Positions 1 through 7,234 of a DNA stretch of 64,000 nt are shown here, piece after piece; position 1 is the first letter of the stretch; every line of letters starts with the position of its first letter. The stretch covers positions 1 through 64,000 of the forward strand of contig NZ_FNCZ01000011.1 in NCBI RefSeq assembly GCF_900099995.1. Reading direction: 5' to 3'. The position numbers were made by a program, and so were the translations under genes. The stretch is from Winogradskyella thalassocola. Its GTDB lineage: Bacteria; Bacteroidota; Bacteroidia; Flavobacteriales; Flavobacteriaceae. The notes under the pieces were generated by a model. It did no database searches, was not told the origin of the DNA, and worked only from the letters and a program-made list of their open reading frames with translations.

Positions 1-1
1 T

Positions 2-26
2 TGACCCGTCCTGAAATATGTATACA
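2..26. repeat. Left inverted repeat of the IS3-family element
   Basis: It starts TGACCCGTCCTGAAATA and matches the reverse complement of 1286-1310 at 20 of 25 positions. The mismatches are at repeat positions 3, 5, 12, 18 and 21. The OrfA reading frame begins inside it. Confidence 0.8.
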
Positions 27-407
27 CTAAACCAAATGTATATGTATAAAAATGATGGATATGTAAGACGTTATAGCGAAAGCTTTAAACTCAAAGTTCT
101 TGATGAACTTGCTAAGGGAAACCACTCTAAAAGACAAGTAGGATTGCTCTATGGCGTCCAATCCAGTACCATTAACGAATGGATAAAAAAGTACAATCGT
201 AAAGATTTAATGAACACCCGTGTAATCGTGCAAACAGATGATGAACTTACCCGAATAAAAGCCCTGCAAAAAGAGCTTAAACAGCTAAAGGAACTTCTCA
301 TAAAGAAAGACCTCGATAAACTTATTGATGATAGTTACCTCACTGTGGCTGCTAAGAAACTAGGCTACAAAGATGCTTTAGAACTCAAAAAAAAACTAAA
401 CATCTAG
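18..407 (+). CDS. IS3-family transposase OrfA (helix-turn-helix)
   Basis: This is the DNA-binding half of an IS3 transposase, 129 residues at most. Residues about 20-60 form a helix-turn-helix resembling the HTH_Tnp_1 family (SESFKLKVLDELAKG, then QSSTINEWIKKY). Residues about 77-103 are a leucine-rich coiled coil (LQKELKQLKELL) that normally mediates multimerisation with OrfB or OrfAB. The first ATG (18) lies within the inverted repeat; in-frame ATGs at 36 and 42 are equally possible starts. OrfB starts 5 bp after the stop in the -1 frame, with an A9 run at 387-395 just before the stop. Function is inferred from the family and the two-frame architecture. Confidence 0.87.
   Translation: MYTLNQMYMYKNDGYVRRYSESFKLKVLDELAKGNHSKRQVGLLYGVQSSTINEWIKKYNRKDLMNTRVIVQTDDELTRIKALQKELKQLKELLIKKDLDKLIDDSYLTVAAKKLGYKDALELKKKLNI
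387..395 (+). other. Probable -1 ribosomal frameshift site (A9 run)
   Basis: Nine adenines read as three AAA lysine codons in OrfA. The -1 frame is open from this run through to the OrfB ATG at 413, because the intervening codons in that frame contain no stop. Slippage here would therefore give an uninterrupted OrfAB protein. A-rich slippery heptamers at the orfA/orfB junction are typical of IS3 elements; use of this one is inferred. Confidence 0.6.
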
Positions 408-412
408 CACTA

Positions 413-1270
413 ATGGAGACTTTAGACAATAATCCAAAAGAAAGACCTTATAGTATAGCAACAATCTGTAAGGGATATTTCCTAACTCGTGATGCGTTTT
501 ATAAATACAAAAAGCGATACGTCAAGCGAATAAAGATTGAAAACCAAGTGTTGGAAATCGTTCATAAAAGAAGAAGGACTTTACCAAGAGAAGGCGCTCG
601 AAAGTTGATGCGGTCCCTAAAAACGGACTTTAAAAAACACAACATCAAAATTGGTAGAGATCAATTGTTACGTGTCCTCAGAGATAATAATCTTTTGATA
701 CGGAGAAAGAAATATTCGTCCAGAACAACAAACTCACATCATAGATTTTACAAATACAATAATAGTATTAAAGATGTAGAAATAGTTAGATGCAACCAAG
801 TGTGGGCTGCAGATATAACTTACATCAGAACTATTAAAGGATTTTGCTATCTAGCACTCTTAACAGATATGTATTCACGTAAAATCGTAGGTTATGATCT
901 AAGTGACAGCTTAGAGCTAACCGGTTGTGTTAGGGCGCTTAAAAAGGCAATCTATCATAATAAAGGACTCAAGAATCTAACCCACCACTCAGACAGAGGA
1001 ATACAATATTGCAGCAATGTATACACCAACGAGCTAAAGCGAAAAAAGATAGCAATTAGCATGACTGAAGAAAATCATTGTTATGAAAATGCCCTTGCAG
1101 AGCGGGTAAATGGAATTTTAAAAGATGAATTTTACCTCGACCAGACCTTTGCCAGCGTAGAAGATGCAAAAAGAGCAACTAAAAATGCAATCAAATTATA
1201 TAACTCTAAAAGATTACATTTATCTTTAGACTATAAAACACCTAATAATGTGCACCAAAATGCAGCTTAA
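413..1270 (+). CDS. IS3-family transposase OrfB (DDE integrase core)
   Basis: This is the catalytic half of the IS3 transposase, 285 residues. An N-terminal HTH_21-like segment (about residues 40-105, rich in Arg and Lys) precedes an rve-type RNase H-fold core. The catalytic triad can be read as D134 (in WAADITYIRT), D194 (in HHSDRGIQYC) and E230 (in ENALAE), with 35 residues between the second Asp and the Glu, the DD(35)E signature of IS3 elements. The C-terminal KRLHLSLDYKTPNNVH resembles the usual 'R.H..L.y.tP' tail. The frame is intact. It is expressed either alone from 413 or as the OrfAB fusion after a -1 shift in the A9 run. Confidence 0.92.
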   Translation: METLDNNPKERPYSIATICKGYFLTRDAFYKYKKRYVKRIKIENQVLEIVHKRRRTLPREGARKLMRSLKTDFKKHNIKIGRDQLLRVLRDNNLLIRRKKYSSRTTNSHHRFYKYNNSIKDVEIVRCNQVWAADITYIRTIKGFCYLALLTDMYSRKIVGYDLSDSLELTGCVRALKKAIYHNKGLKNLTHHSDRGIQYCSNVYTNELKRKKIAISMTEENHCYENALAERVNGILKDEFYLDQTFASVEDAKRATKNAIKLYNSKRLHLSLDYKTPNNVHQNAA

Positions 1271-1285
1271 TTTTAATCAATAACC

Positions 1286-1310
1286 TGTAGACGTATTTTA
1301 GGACGAGACA
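1286..1310. repeat. Right inverted repeat of the IS3-family element
   Basis: It ends TATTTTAGGACGAGACA, the imperfect reverse complement of the left end. It sets the right boundary of the IS 24 bp before the next gene start. Confidence 0.8.
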
Positions 1311-1334
1311 TTTACAAAAACCAAGCAAACATCA

Positions 1335-2156
1335 ATGAGATTAACAATTTTAATAACCACTTTCCTTCTCTCTCAACTGACCTTTTCACAGTCAATAGCA
1401 AGTTATAACAGCAATGCTACCAAATACGAAAAGAACGCGAATTTCACTCAAATTATTGAAAAAACGAGTTTTTATAATTCGGACGGAATTAAAACGGAAA
1501 TTGAGCATAAGGACTTCAATAAATCAATGCAATTGACAAGCCTTAAAAGATTCGATGATAAAAACAAATTGATTTGGCTAAATATTTATAAATATGACAG
1601 TTTACAGAGAAGAGTTAGACTTGATAACAAAAGATGGATAAATGTAATTGGATATCAAACAAAACACACTGAATATAAATATGATTCAATTGGAAATTTT
1701 GTTCAAATAGATTATAATTCACAAAAGCAAATTTCGAATATCGCTCAATACTTCTTGGACAAAGAAAAAAACTTAATTAGACTTGAGAACTATAACGGAA
1801 ATGGTAGTTTAATTGGTTATGAAACTGCAAATTATGATTTAGAAAATAATGTCGTGGTCGTTAATCAATATAATAATAAAAACGAGTTGGTCAATTCTAA
1901 CAATAGAGCAATAAGTCATTCTGGAGAGAAAAAACAAAAGACTTCTAATAAATATAATGAACAAGGAGATTTAATATTTTACAAAAGAAATTGGAACGAC
2001 AATGATAATGTTTGTTACACAATTGAATATAAGTATGACAAAAAAGGAAATTGGATTTCAAAAAAAAGATATAGCCATATTCAAACTGAAAGCGGCAAAT
2101 TGAAAAAGAAAAAAACAAAAATGGTTAAAACGAGAAAAATAAAATACGGAGAATAA
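1335..2156 (+). CDS. Secreted protein with degenerate YD-type repeats
   Basis: The protein has 273 residues with a signal peptide (about residues 1-18, ending TFSQ). The rest is a series of short Tyr-Asp motifs: YKYDSLQRRV, YKYDSIGNFVQ, NYDLENNVVV, KYNEQGDLI and YKYDKKGNW. Spaced Y-D-x-x-G-N motifs are the hallmark of YD/RHS-like beta-strand repeats, so an extracytoplasmic beta-rich protein is likely. It lacks an RHS core or toxin domain and is much shorter than RHS proteins, so I infer no activity. The composition is Lys- and Asn-rich. It starts 24 bp after the IS, so its original upstream region may have been replaced by the insertion. It is followed by an attC-like non-coding element, as is the next gene, so it looks like a mobile single-gene cassette. 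Confidence 0.6.
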   Translation: MRLTILITTFLLSQLTFSQSIASYNSNATKYEKNANFTQIIEKTSFYNSDGIKTEIEHKDFNKSMQLTSLKRFDDKNKLIWLNIYKYDSLQRRVRLDNKRWINVIGYQTKHTEYKYDSIGNFVQIDYNSQKQISNIAQYFLDKEKNLIRLENYNGNGSLIGYETANYDLENNVVVVNQYNNKNELVNSNNRAISHSGEKKQKTSNKYNEQGDLIFYKRNWNDNDNVCYTIEYKYDKKGNWISKKRYSHIQTESGKLKKKKTKMVKTRKIKYGE

Positions 2157-2323
2157 AAACGTACCCTAACAAAGTACTGTGCTAAAAAACAAGTAAAATC
2201 CCATTAATTTTTCACTAGCGTACTTTTATACGTTGCATCAAATATTAACCCAGATTTTGCGATAGCAAATGCTTGTTTTAGTAGCTTAATCACGCAACTA
2301 ATCATACACATCAACGTTAAAAA
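2157..2323 (+). repeat. Cassette-junction (attC-like) non-coding element, copy 1
   Basis: The 167 bp between two orphan genes begin directly after a stop codon with AAC and then AAAGTACTGTG (2171-2181), and end with AATCATACAC (2300-2309) and CAACGTT before the next ATG. Complementary arms GCTAAAAAACAAG (2181-2193) and CTTGTTTTAGTAGC (2272-2285) could fold the region into one large imperfect hairpin. The outer motifs recur in 3140-3289. A long imperfect palindrome between promoterless same-strand genes is how integron attC sites look. No integrase is present and the canonical core GTTRRRY is not matched cleanly, so the assignment is inference. Confidence 0.45.
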
Positions 2324-3139
2324 ATGAATAAAACAATATTAATATTCCTGATTTTAATAACAATTTTTTCTTGTAAAACAGAAGAGTCAACTGAAATAAT
2401 TGTTATTGGAACACTTCATAAACCAGAATCTAATTTTAACTCAGAGATTCTCTTCAATATATTAGAAGATGTTCAACCTGATTTTATATTAGAAGAACTA
2501 GACTCTTCTTTTTTTACTTCAGATTTTAGACACAAAAATGTTTCAAATAGTAATGAACGTATGGCATCTGAAAAGTATATTGAAAATTACCCTACTGCTA
2601 AATTGAGACCATATGAATTTGAAGGTAGAAATGAATATAGGATAAATATTGGATCACGACCTACTGATGGATTAACAACAAAACTCATAGATAGTTTAAA
2701 CAAAGTTGACCTATTATCTGATACAGAAGCCAAAATTCATAATAAATATAAAGCTCTTTTAGAACCATTAATAGTATTAGCTTCTAAATCACCTAAAAAC
2801 TTCAACAACCCATCAACAGATAGCATTTGCTCAGAAAGACAGTATTATCAATACAACATGCTGACAAGAATAACGAATAAAAGAGATGAGTTCGCAACTC
2901 GTTTTCATACCAAACCAAATGGTGAAAAAATAAGTTACCGAGATGGATATCAGTTGGCTAGTGATTTTTGGGATTTAAGAAATCAAACAATGGCTAAAAA
3001 TATAATGCGAATTTCTGAACAGAATCAAGGTAAAAAAATTGTTGTACTCTGTGGATTTATGCATAGATATTATATTTTAAGTGAATTGAGAAAATTAACA
3101 GAGGGCAAAAATATTATCATAAAAGAGTTTTACGAATAA
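2324..3139 (+). CDS. Putative lipoprotein, TraB/GumN-like
   Basis: The protein has 271 residues with a lipoprotein signal (residues 1-17, lipobox IFSC with Cys17). The mature part opens with IIVIGTLHKP (G29-H32), followed by DFILEELD (about 53-60). Near the C-terminus is KKIVVLCGFMHRYYI. A GT-x-H motif after a short strand, a conserved Glu-Glu about 25 residues later and a late G-x-x-H motif are the pattern of TraB/PrgY/GumN-type proteins, some of which are metal-dependent proteases. The match is at motif level only. It sits in the cassette-like run with attC-like elements on both sides. The alternative is an unassigned lipoprotein. Confidence 0.5.
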   Translation: MNKTILIFLILITIFSCKTEESTEIIVIGTLHKPESNFNSEILFNILEDVQPDFILEELDSSFFTSDFRHKNVSNSNERMASEKYIENYPTAKLRPYEFEGRNEYRINIGSRPTDGLTTKLIDSLNKVDLLSDTEAKIHNKYKALLEPLIVLASKSPKNFNNPSTDSICSERQYYQYNMLTRITNKRDEFATRFHTKPNGEKISYRDGYQLASDFWDLRNQTMAKNIMRISEQNQGKKIVVLCGFMHRYYILSELRKLTEGKNIIIKEFYE

Positions 3140-3289
3140 TAAAAACTGTTGCCAATAAAGTACTATGGAAAAAACACACCACATCCCAACGCAGTGGTAC
3201 ATACATAATGAATCATACACCATTACCAAAATTAAAAGAATAACATCAGAGACTACAAATAGTCTTATATATTACTATAAAATAACAAA
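3140..3289 (+). repeat. Cassette-junction (attC-like) non-coding element, copy 2
   Basis: The 150 bp have the same two landmarks as copy 1: AAAGTACTATG at 3157-3167 close to the upstream stop, and AATCATACAC at 3211-3220 toward the next gene. The first 24 bases align to copy 1 at about 16 positions. The interior differs and shows less obvious self-complementarity. A third, very short relative (AACGTTGTTATCAA) follows the next stop at about 3526. Confidence 0.4.
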
Positions 3290-3523
3290 ATGATTATAGA
3301 GCAAGAACAAAAATTTAAAGAGGTACTTTCTAAAATAGAAGGGAAAATTAATGAACAAAGTTTTTTTAATAAGTTTTTGGAATTGTATCCTGACGTTTGG
3401 AAAAAACATAAATCTATCTTTTTTAAATTTAATAGAAGCAAACAATTTGGACAAACAATACCGTTAGCAAATCCTGAAGTTTCATTACGAAAAGAAATTA
3501 GGATATGGTTACAGAAACAATAA
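3290..3523 (+). CDS. Small protein of unknown function
   Basis: The predicted protein is 77 residues, basic and hydrophilic, without a signal peptide or membrane segment. It contains NEQSFFNKFLELYPDVWKKH, reminiscent of a helical hairpin, and a C-terminal basic helix (RKEIRIWLQKQ). I do not recognise a family. It starts at an ATG after the second attC-like element and ends just before a short third relative. Its position as a lone gene between junction elements supports reality more than its sequence does. It could be the remnant of a longer cassette gene. Confidence 0.45.
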   Translation: MIIEQEQKFKEVLSKIEGKINEQSFFNKFLELYPDVWKKHKSIFFKFNRSKQFGQTIPLANPEVSLRKEIRIWLQKQ

Positions 3524-3539
3524 AAACGTTGTTATCAAT

Positions 3540-4106
3540 TTGAGAAAAAAGCAAAAAGTCACTACATTGATAATTATGGTAATCCTTAATTGGGCATGTA
3601 AGAACACCGTTAATCTAGAAATGAAAACTAAAGATATGCTAGAGCATATAGAAGTGAGAGAATTAAATACTAATCATTGGCAAACCTATACAGATATTGT
3701 AATTGATGCTCCAATTGAAAAAGTATGGAAAGTTTTAACGGATTGGAATAACATTTCGAATTGGAGTAGCTCTCTTGTAGGAATTAATGGAAATACTCAT
3801 AACAACGGAAAAGTTATGATTTCATACTTAGTAGACGGAAAAACATATAATACACCACATGTTTTTATTTATAAGGACATGCAAGAATTTGGATGGTCAG
3901 ACCCTATGGAAGGAAGTTTTAAAGGATTGATGGACAATCACAGATTTAGAGTAGAGAAGATTTCTGATACGGAAACGCGCTTTATACAATCTGATGACTT
4001 TAAAGGATTAGGAAACAAAGACATGTCGGCTGAGCAAGTAGCCAAGATTACAGTGGAATTCTTCCCTATATTTAACCGAGAATTAAAAATTGAGGTTGAA
4101 AACTAA
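3540..4106 (+). CDS. SRPBCC-family lipoprotein (polyketide cyclase-like fold)
   Basis: The protein has up to 188 residues starting at TTG. That start gives a proper lipoprotein signal: basic RKKQK, hydrophobic TTLIIMVILNW, then lipobox NWAC. The first ATG (3576) would remove most of it. Residues about 48-188 read as an SRPBCC/START-like domain: YTDIVIDAPIEKVWKVLTDW, then NWSSSLVGING, ending in a long C-terminal helix (SAEQVAKITVEFFPIFNREL). Such domains enclose hydrophobic ligands; the ligand here is unknown. The 3' end overlaps the acyltransferase frame by 17 bp, suggesting co-translation. A membrane-anchored SRPBCC protein is less common than the cytosolic form. Confidence 0.7.
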   Translation: MRKKQKVTTLIIMVILNWACKNTVNLEMKTKDMLEHIEVRELNTNHWQTYTDIVIDAPIEKVWKVLTDWNNISNWSSSLVGINGNTHNNGKVMISYLVDGKTYNTPHVFIYKDMQEFGWSDPMEGSFKGLMDNHRFRVEKISDTETRFIQSDDFKGLGNKDMSAEQVAKITVEFFPIFNRELKIEVEN

Positions 4107-5184
4107 AGTTACAAATAGAATCTACCAATTAGACGTATTTCGATTTATTGCGGCTTTAATTGTTGTGCTTTATCATTATCTATTTAGAGGGTATACAGCA
4201 GATCATTTGTCTGATTTAAACTTTAGTGACATTAGTGACTACTTTAAATATGGTTACTTAGGTATTAATATCTTCTTTATGATTAGTGGTTTTGTAATTT
4301 TACTTTCTATTAAAGATCGATCGATACTAAAATTTATAATTTCTAGAATTTCAAGGCTGTATCCAATGTATTGGATTTGCGTTTTACTAACCTTCATGGT
4401 TATTCTATTATTTGGAGAACCAAGATTTACAGCAGAGTTTAGTCAGTTCTTTTATAACCTTACGATGTTTCATAATTATATCGGAGTCGAAAGTATTGAT
4501 GGAGTATATTGGACTTTATTTATAGAAATGAAATTCTATATTTTCGTTATCGGTTCATATCTCGTCTTAAACAAATTAAAACACATAAAACTAGATTATC
4601 TAATTTATACCTGGCTGACACTATCCATGTTATATCTGTTTTTTAACGACCATTTTATTTTTAGAATTGGTAAATCCCTCTTTATACTAGACTGGAGTTC
4701 TTATTTTATTGCCGGAATTATTTTTTATCAGATTTATAAAAGTAAGTTGAATCTAAAATATGCATTAGTATTGCTAATTACTTTATCAATATCCATACAA
4801 CACACTATTGTTGAGACAGCTAAAAAAGCGAGGCATTTTAATGTTGAATTCGATCCCTATATTGCTTGTGGTATAATTGTTCTCTTTTATCTATTAATAT
4901 TACTTGTGGCTTGCAATAAATTGAAACACATAAATTCTTCTAAGTTCATTAAAATAGGAATGCTCACCTACCCGCTTTATTTACTTCATCAGAAAATTGG
5001 GTATATTATTTTTGATAATTTAGGAAATGACACCAACAAGTATGTCGTCGTAATTGCGACAACTTTATTCATGATCTTTTTATCCTTTATTTTAAGTGAG
5101 TTTTATGAACCAAGAGTGTCTGGTTATTTAAAATCTAAATTAAGACAGTTATCATCAAAGTATGTCTCAAAACCGACCAATTAA
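4090..5184 (+). CDS. Acyltransferase 3 family membrane protein (OafA-like)
   Basis: This is an integral membrane O-acyltransferase of about 364 residues with roughly ten hydrophobic helices. The N-terminus YQLDVFRFIAALIVVLYHY carries the family R...H signature, followed by YLGINIFFMISGFVI and SRISRLYPMYWICV, all characteristic of Acyl_transf_3. Relatives transfer acetyl or other acyl groups from the cytoplasm to periplasmic sugars, O-antigen or lipids; the acceptor is unknown. No ATG lies near the family N-terminus, so the start is TTG at 4090 or 4096, inside the end of the preceding SRPBCC gene. The 3' end overlaps the next frame by 23 bp, making a three-gene overlapping unit. Confidence 0.88.
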   Translation: MRLKTKVTNRIYQLDVFRFIAALIVVLYHYLFRGYTADHLSDLNFSDISDYFKYGYLGINIFFMISGFVILLSIKDRSILKFIISRISRLYPMYWICVLLTFMVILLFGEPRFTAEFSQFFYNLTMFHNYIGVESIDGVYWTLFIEMKFYIFVIGSYLVLNKLKHIKLDYLIYTWLTLSMLYLFFNDHFIFRIGKSLFILDWSSYFIAGIIFYQIYKSKLNLKYALVLLITLSISIQHTIVETAKKARHFNVEFDPYIACGIIVLFYLLILLVACNKLKHINSSKFIKIGMLTYPLYLLHQKIGYIIFDNLGNDTNKYVVVIATTLFMIFLSFILSEFYEPRVSGYLKSKLRQLSSKYVSKPTN

Positions 5185-5617
5185 GTACGAGATGAAAGTG
5201 TTATTAAACAATATAGAAGTTACTAAAGAAACTCTCTTAGTAAACAGTGGTATGAACTACGGGAGATTCTATAACCATTATACCGAAGATTATGAAATTC
5301 AACTCAGCACTTCTGAATTTATTCACTTAATTGAAAGCGAGTACAATAACATTAGAAACGAAATAAAGATAGACGACCAACGTCATGAGGATGATTCAGA
5401 TTTTAAGAGCACTAATTATTGCACATTATCAGAGCTCTTAGTTTATAAATCGGAGTTTGAAGCCATAGTCAAAACCTATTTAGATCAAATACTTTTTGAT
5501 AAACTATTCTCTAATTCTGCAAGTAACACGTTTGTTATAAATAGCACAGAATCGGTGTCTGTAATTGAGAATAAGGTGGTTATAAGTGGCAAAGCATATC
5601 GGTTAGAACCCAAATAA
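5162..5617 (+). CDS. Protein of unknown function
   Basis: The predicted protein has 151 residues, is acidic and has no signal peptide or transmembrane segment. It starts at an ATG overlapping the acyltransferase end by 23 bp, or at the in-frame ATG 5192, which leaves an 8 bp gap. Helical segments (SEFIHLIESEYNNIRNEI, then LSELLVYKSEFEAIVKTYLD) precede a beta-rich C-terminus (VSVIENKVVISGKAYRLEP). No family was recognised. Position and orientation suggest co-transcription with the acyltransferase. It converges on holA with only 27 bp between. Confidence 0.5.
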   Translation: MSQNRPIKYEMKVLLNNIEVTKETLLVNSGMNYGRFYNHYTEDYEIQLSTSEFIHLIESEYNNIRNEIKIDDQRHEDDSDFKSTNYCTLSELLVYKSEFEAIVKTYLDQILFDKLFSNSASNTFVINSTESVSVIENKVVISGKAYRLEPK

Positions 5618-5644
5618 TAACAGGCTATTTTTAAATACTATTAA

Positions 5645-6670
5645 CTATCCTAAAATCTTAACTAACAACTCTTTAAGCAAGTCACCTTGAGGTATTGCAT
5701 TAGCACCAACACCTTTGCTTTTTACATCTGTTTCGCGAAGTAAACCAATTATATAGCTCACTTTTTTCATCGGATAATTTCTAGCAGCATCTAAATATTC
5801 GTTCACAAAATAAGGGTTCACCTTTAATGCCGAAGCGACACTACGAGGATTTCTATCAGACATACCATGAAGATGTAATAATTGTGAAAAGAAGCCGAAT
5901 AACAACGCTACAGAAACCACTATAGGATTGTCCTTTGGATTTTCTGCAAAGTATTTTGCTATTTGGTGCGCTTTTAAAACATTACGCTCTCCCACGGCCT
6001 TTCGTAATTCAAAATTATTAAAATCCTTACTGATTCCAATATTTTGCTCAATATGATCTGGAGTTATTTGTGTTCCTTCTGGTAAAACAATTTTGAGCTT
6101 ATTAAGTTCGTTATCGATTTTGCTAAGGTTAGTGCCAAGAAATTCAACCAACATCTGAGCCGCTTTTGGCGAAATATTATAATTCTGACCCGCTAAAACA
6201 CGTCTAATCCAATCGGCAACTTGGTTTTCATACATTTTCTTACTTTCGAAAACAATACCACCGTGTTTATTAATTGCCTTATATAAAGCCTTACGCTTAT
6301 CTATCTTTTTGTACTTATAATTAATAACTAAAACCGTTGAAGGTTGCGAATTAGCAGCGTATTGCGCCAACTGCTCTATGGTTCTACTTAAGTCTTGTGC
6401 TTCCTTAACAATAACAACTTGGCGTTCTGCCATCATCGGATAACGCTTAGCATTACTCACAATGTCATCTATAGTGACATCGCGCCCATAAAGCACCATT
6501 TGGTTGAATCCTTTCTCGGTTTCGTCCAAAACATTGTCTTCAATATAATCTGAAATCTTATCTATATAATAGGCTTCTTCTCCCATTAAAAAATAGATAG
6601 GCTTAAGATCTCCCTTTTGTATTGCAGCTACTAATTTTTTTACGTCGTCCAAAATTGATATAAATTCCAC
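5645..6670 (-). CDS. holA: DNA polymerase III subunit delta
   Basis: This is the delta subunit of the clamp loader, which opens the beta clamp for replication; 341 residues is the normal length. The N-terminus LKPIYFLMGEEAYYIDKISDYIE is the divergent AAA+ start of HolA. Typical later features are TVLVINYKYKKIDKR, a helical collar segment (MLVEFLGTNLSKIDNELNKL) and the C-terminal GDLLKELLVKIL. ATG 6670 gives a six-residue leader; the TTG codon at 6652 would give MDDVKKLVAAIQ, closer to relatives as I recall them, so the start is uncertain. It diverges from the HsdR_N-like gene. Confidence 0.93.
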   Translation of the reverse strand: MEFISILDDVKKLVAAIQKGDLKPIYFLMGEEAYYIDKISDYIEDNVLDETEKGFNQMVLYGRDVTIDDIVSNAKRYPMMAERQVVIVKEAQDLSRTIEQLAQYAANSQPSTVLVINYKYKKIDKRKALYKAINKHGGIVFESKKMYENQVADWIRRVLAGQNYNISPKAAQMLVEFLGTNLSKIDNELNKLKIVLPEGTQITPDHIEQNIGISKDFNNFELRKAVGERNVLKAHQIAKYFAENPKDNPIVVSVALLFGFFSQLLHLHGMSDRNPRSVASALKVNPYFVNEYLDAARNYPMKKVSYIIGLLRETDVKSKGVGANAIPQGDLLKELLVKILG

Positions 6671-6730
6671 TAATTAAACTCCCAATTCCAATTGCTAATA
6701 TTAAATAATATGGATTTTGGTAATCGAAAA

Positions 6731-6761
6731 TTGTGATTTGTGGTATTCTAATTTAACTTTG
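6731..6761 (+). promoter_or_regulatory. Bacteroidota-type promoter for the HsdR_N-like gene and glycosyltransferase
   Basis: A TTG at 6731-6733 is followed after 20 bp by TAACTTTG (6754-6761), fitting TTG-N17-23-TAnnTTTG. The predicted transcript starts about 15-20 bp before the GTG at 6782. Confidence 0.55.
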
Positions 6762-6781
6762 AAAAAAATTAGTGATTCTAA

Positions 6782-7234
6782 GTGTTGCAAGATCTCAACT
6801 TTCCAAAGTTTGAATACCGTTTCAAAAGTACAGAAAATAAAGTTTCTATTTTTGATGTCGTTCGGAAAAAATTCATCGTCCTTCAACCCGAAGAATGGGT
6901 GAGGCAACATTGTGTACATTATTTAATGACGGTTAAGAACTACCCTAAATCATTGATTAATGTTGAAAAAGAACTGATTATAAACGGCTTAAAAAAACGT
7001 TACGATATTGTCATTTTTAATTCGGATGGTAGCATTCTTTTAATAGTAGAATGTAAATCCCATAATATCAAAATAGACCAAACGACCTTCGACCAAATTG
7101 CACGATATAACCTGGCTTTAAATGCCTCGTATTTAATGGTGACTAATGGTTTAAATCATTATTATTGTGAAATGGATATGAATGCTGAACGATTTTCGTT
7201 TTTAAAAGACATCCCTAATTATACTCAAAAGTAA
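6782..7234 (+). CDS. Type I restriction enzyme R N-terminal domain protein (HSDR_N_2-like)
   Basis: The 150-residue protein consists only of a PD-(D/E)xK-type nuclease domain. The motif run ELIINGLKKRYDIVIFNSDG, then ILLIVECKSH, gives D in YDIVIF and E-x-K in VECKS, the catalytic signature of this superfamily. It lacks the helicase part of a real HsdR subunit and there is no hsdM or hsdS nearby, so it is not a restriction system. From memory this stand-alone domain recurs next to holA in Flavobacteriaceae. The start is GTG 6782 (TTG 6785 also possible); there is no upstream ATG. The stop abuts the glycosyltransferase ATG, so the two are translationally linked. Confidence 0.8.
   Translation: MLQDLNFPKFEYRFKSTENKVSIFDVVRKKFIVLQPEEWVRQHCVHYLMTVKNYPKSLINVEKELIINGLKKRYDIVIFNSDGSILLIVECKSHNIKIDQTTFDQIARYNLALNASYLMVTNGLNHYYCEMDMNAERFSFLKDIPNYTQK

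Larger units (their letters stand above)
2..1310 (+). mobile_element. IS3-family insertion sequence, apparently complete
   Basis: The element has two consecutive transposase frames, a helix-turn-helix OrfA and a DDE integrase-type OrfB, bounded by imperfect inverted repeats that begin with TG, as in the IS3 family. The repeats agree at 20 of 25 positions. OrfB lies in the -1 frame relative to OrfA, and an A9 run at the end of OrfA would allow the programmed frameshift that makes the OrfAB fusion in this family. Both frames are open, so the copy looks intact. The window begins one base before the left repeat, so the target duplication cannot be checked. A length of about 1.3 kb fits the family. 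Confidence 0.88.

Noticed and set aside
6782-7234. A type I restriction-modification system based on the HsdR-like N-terminal domain.
   Set aside because: There is no helicase part, methylase or specificity subunit nearby, and the protein is only 150 residues.
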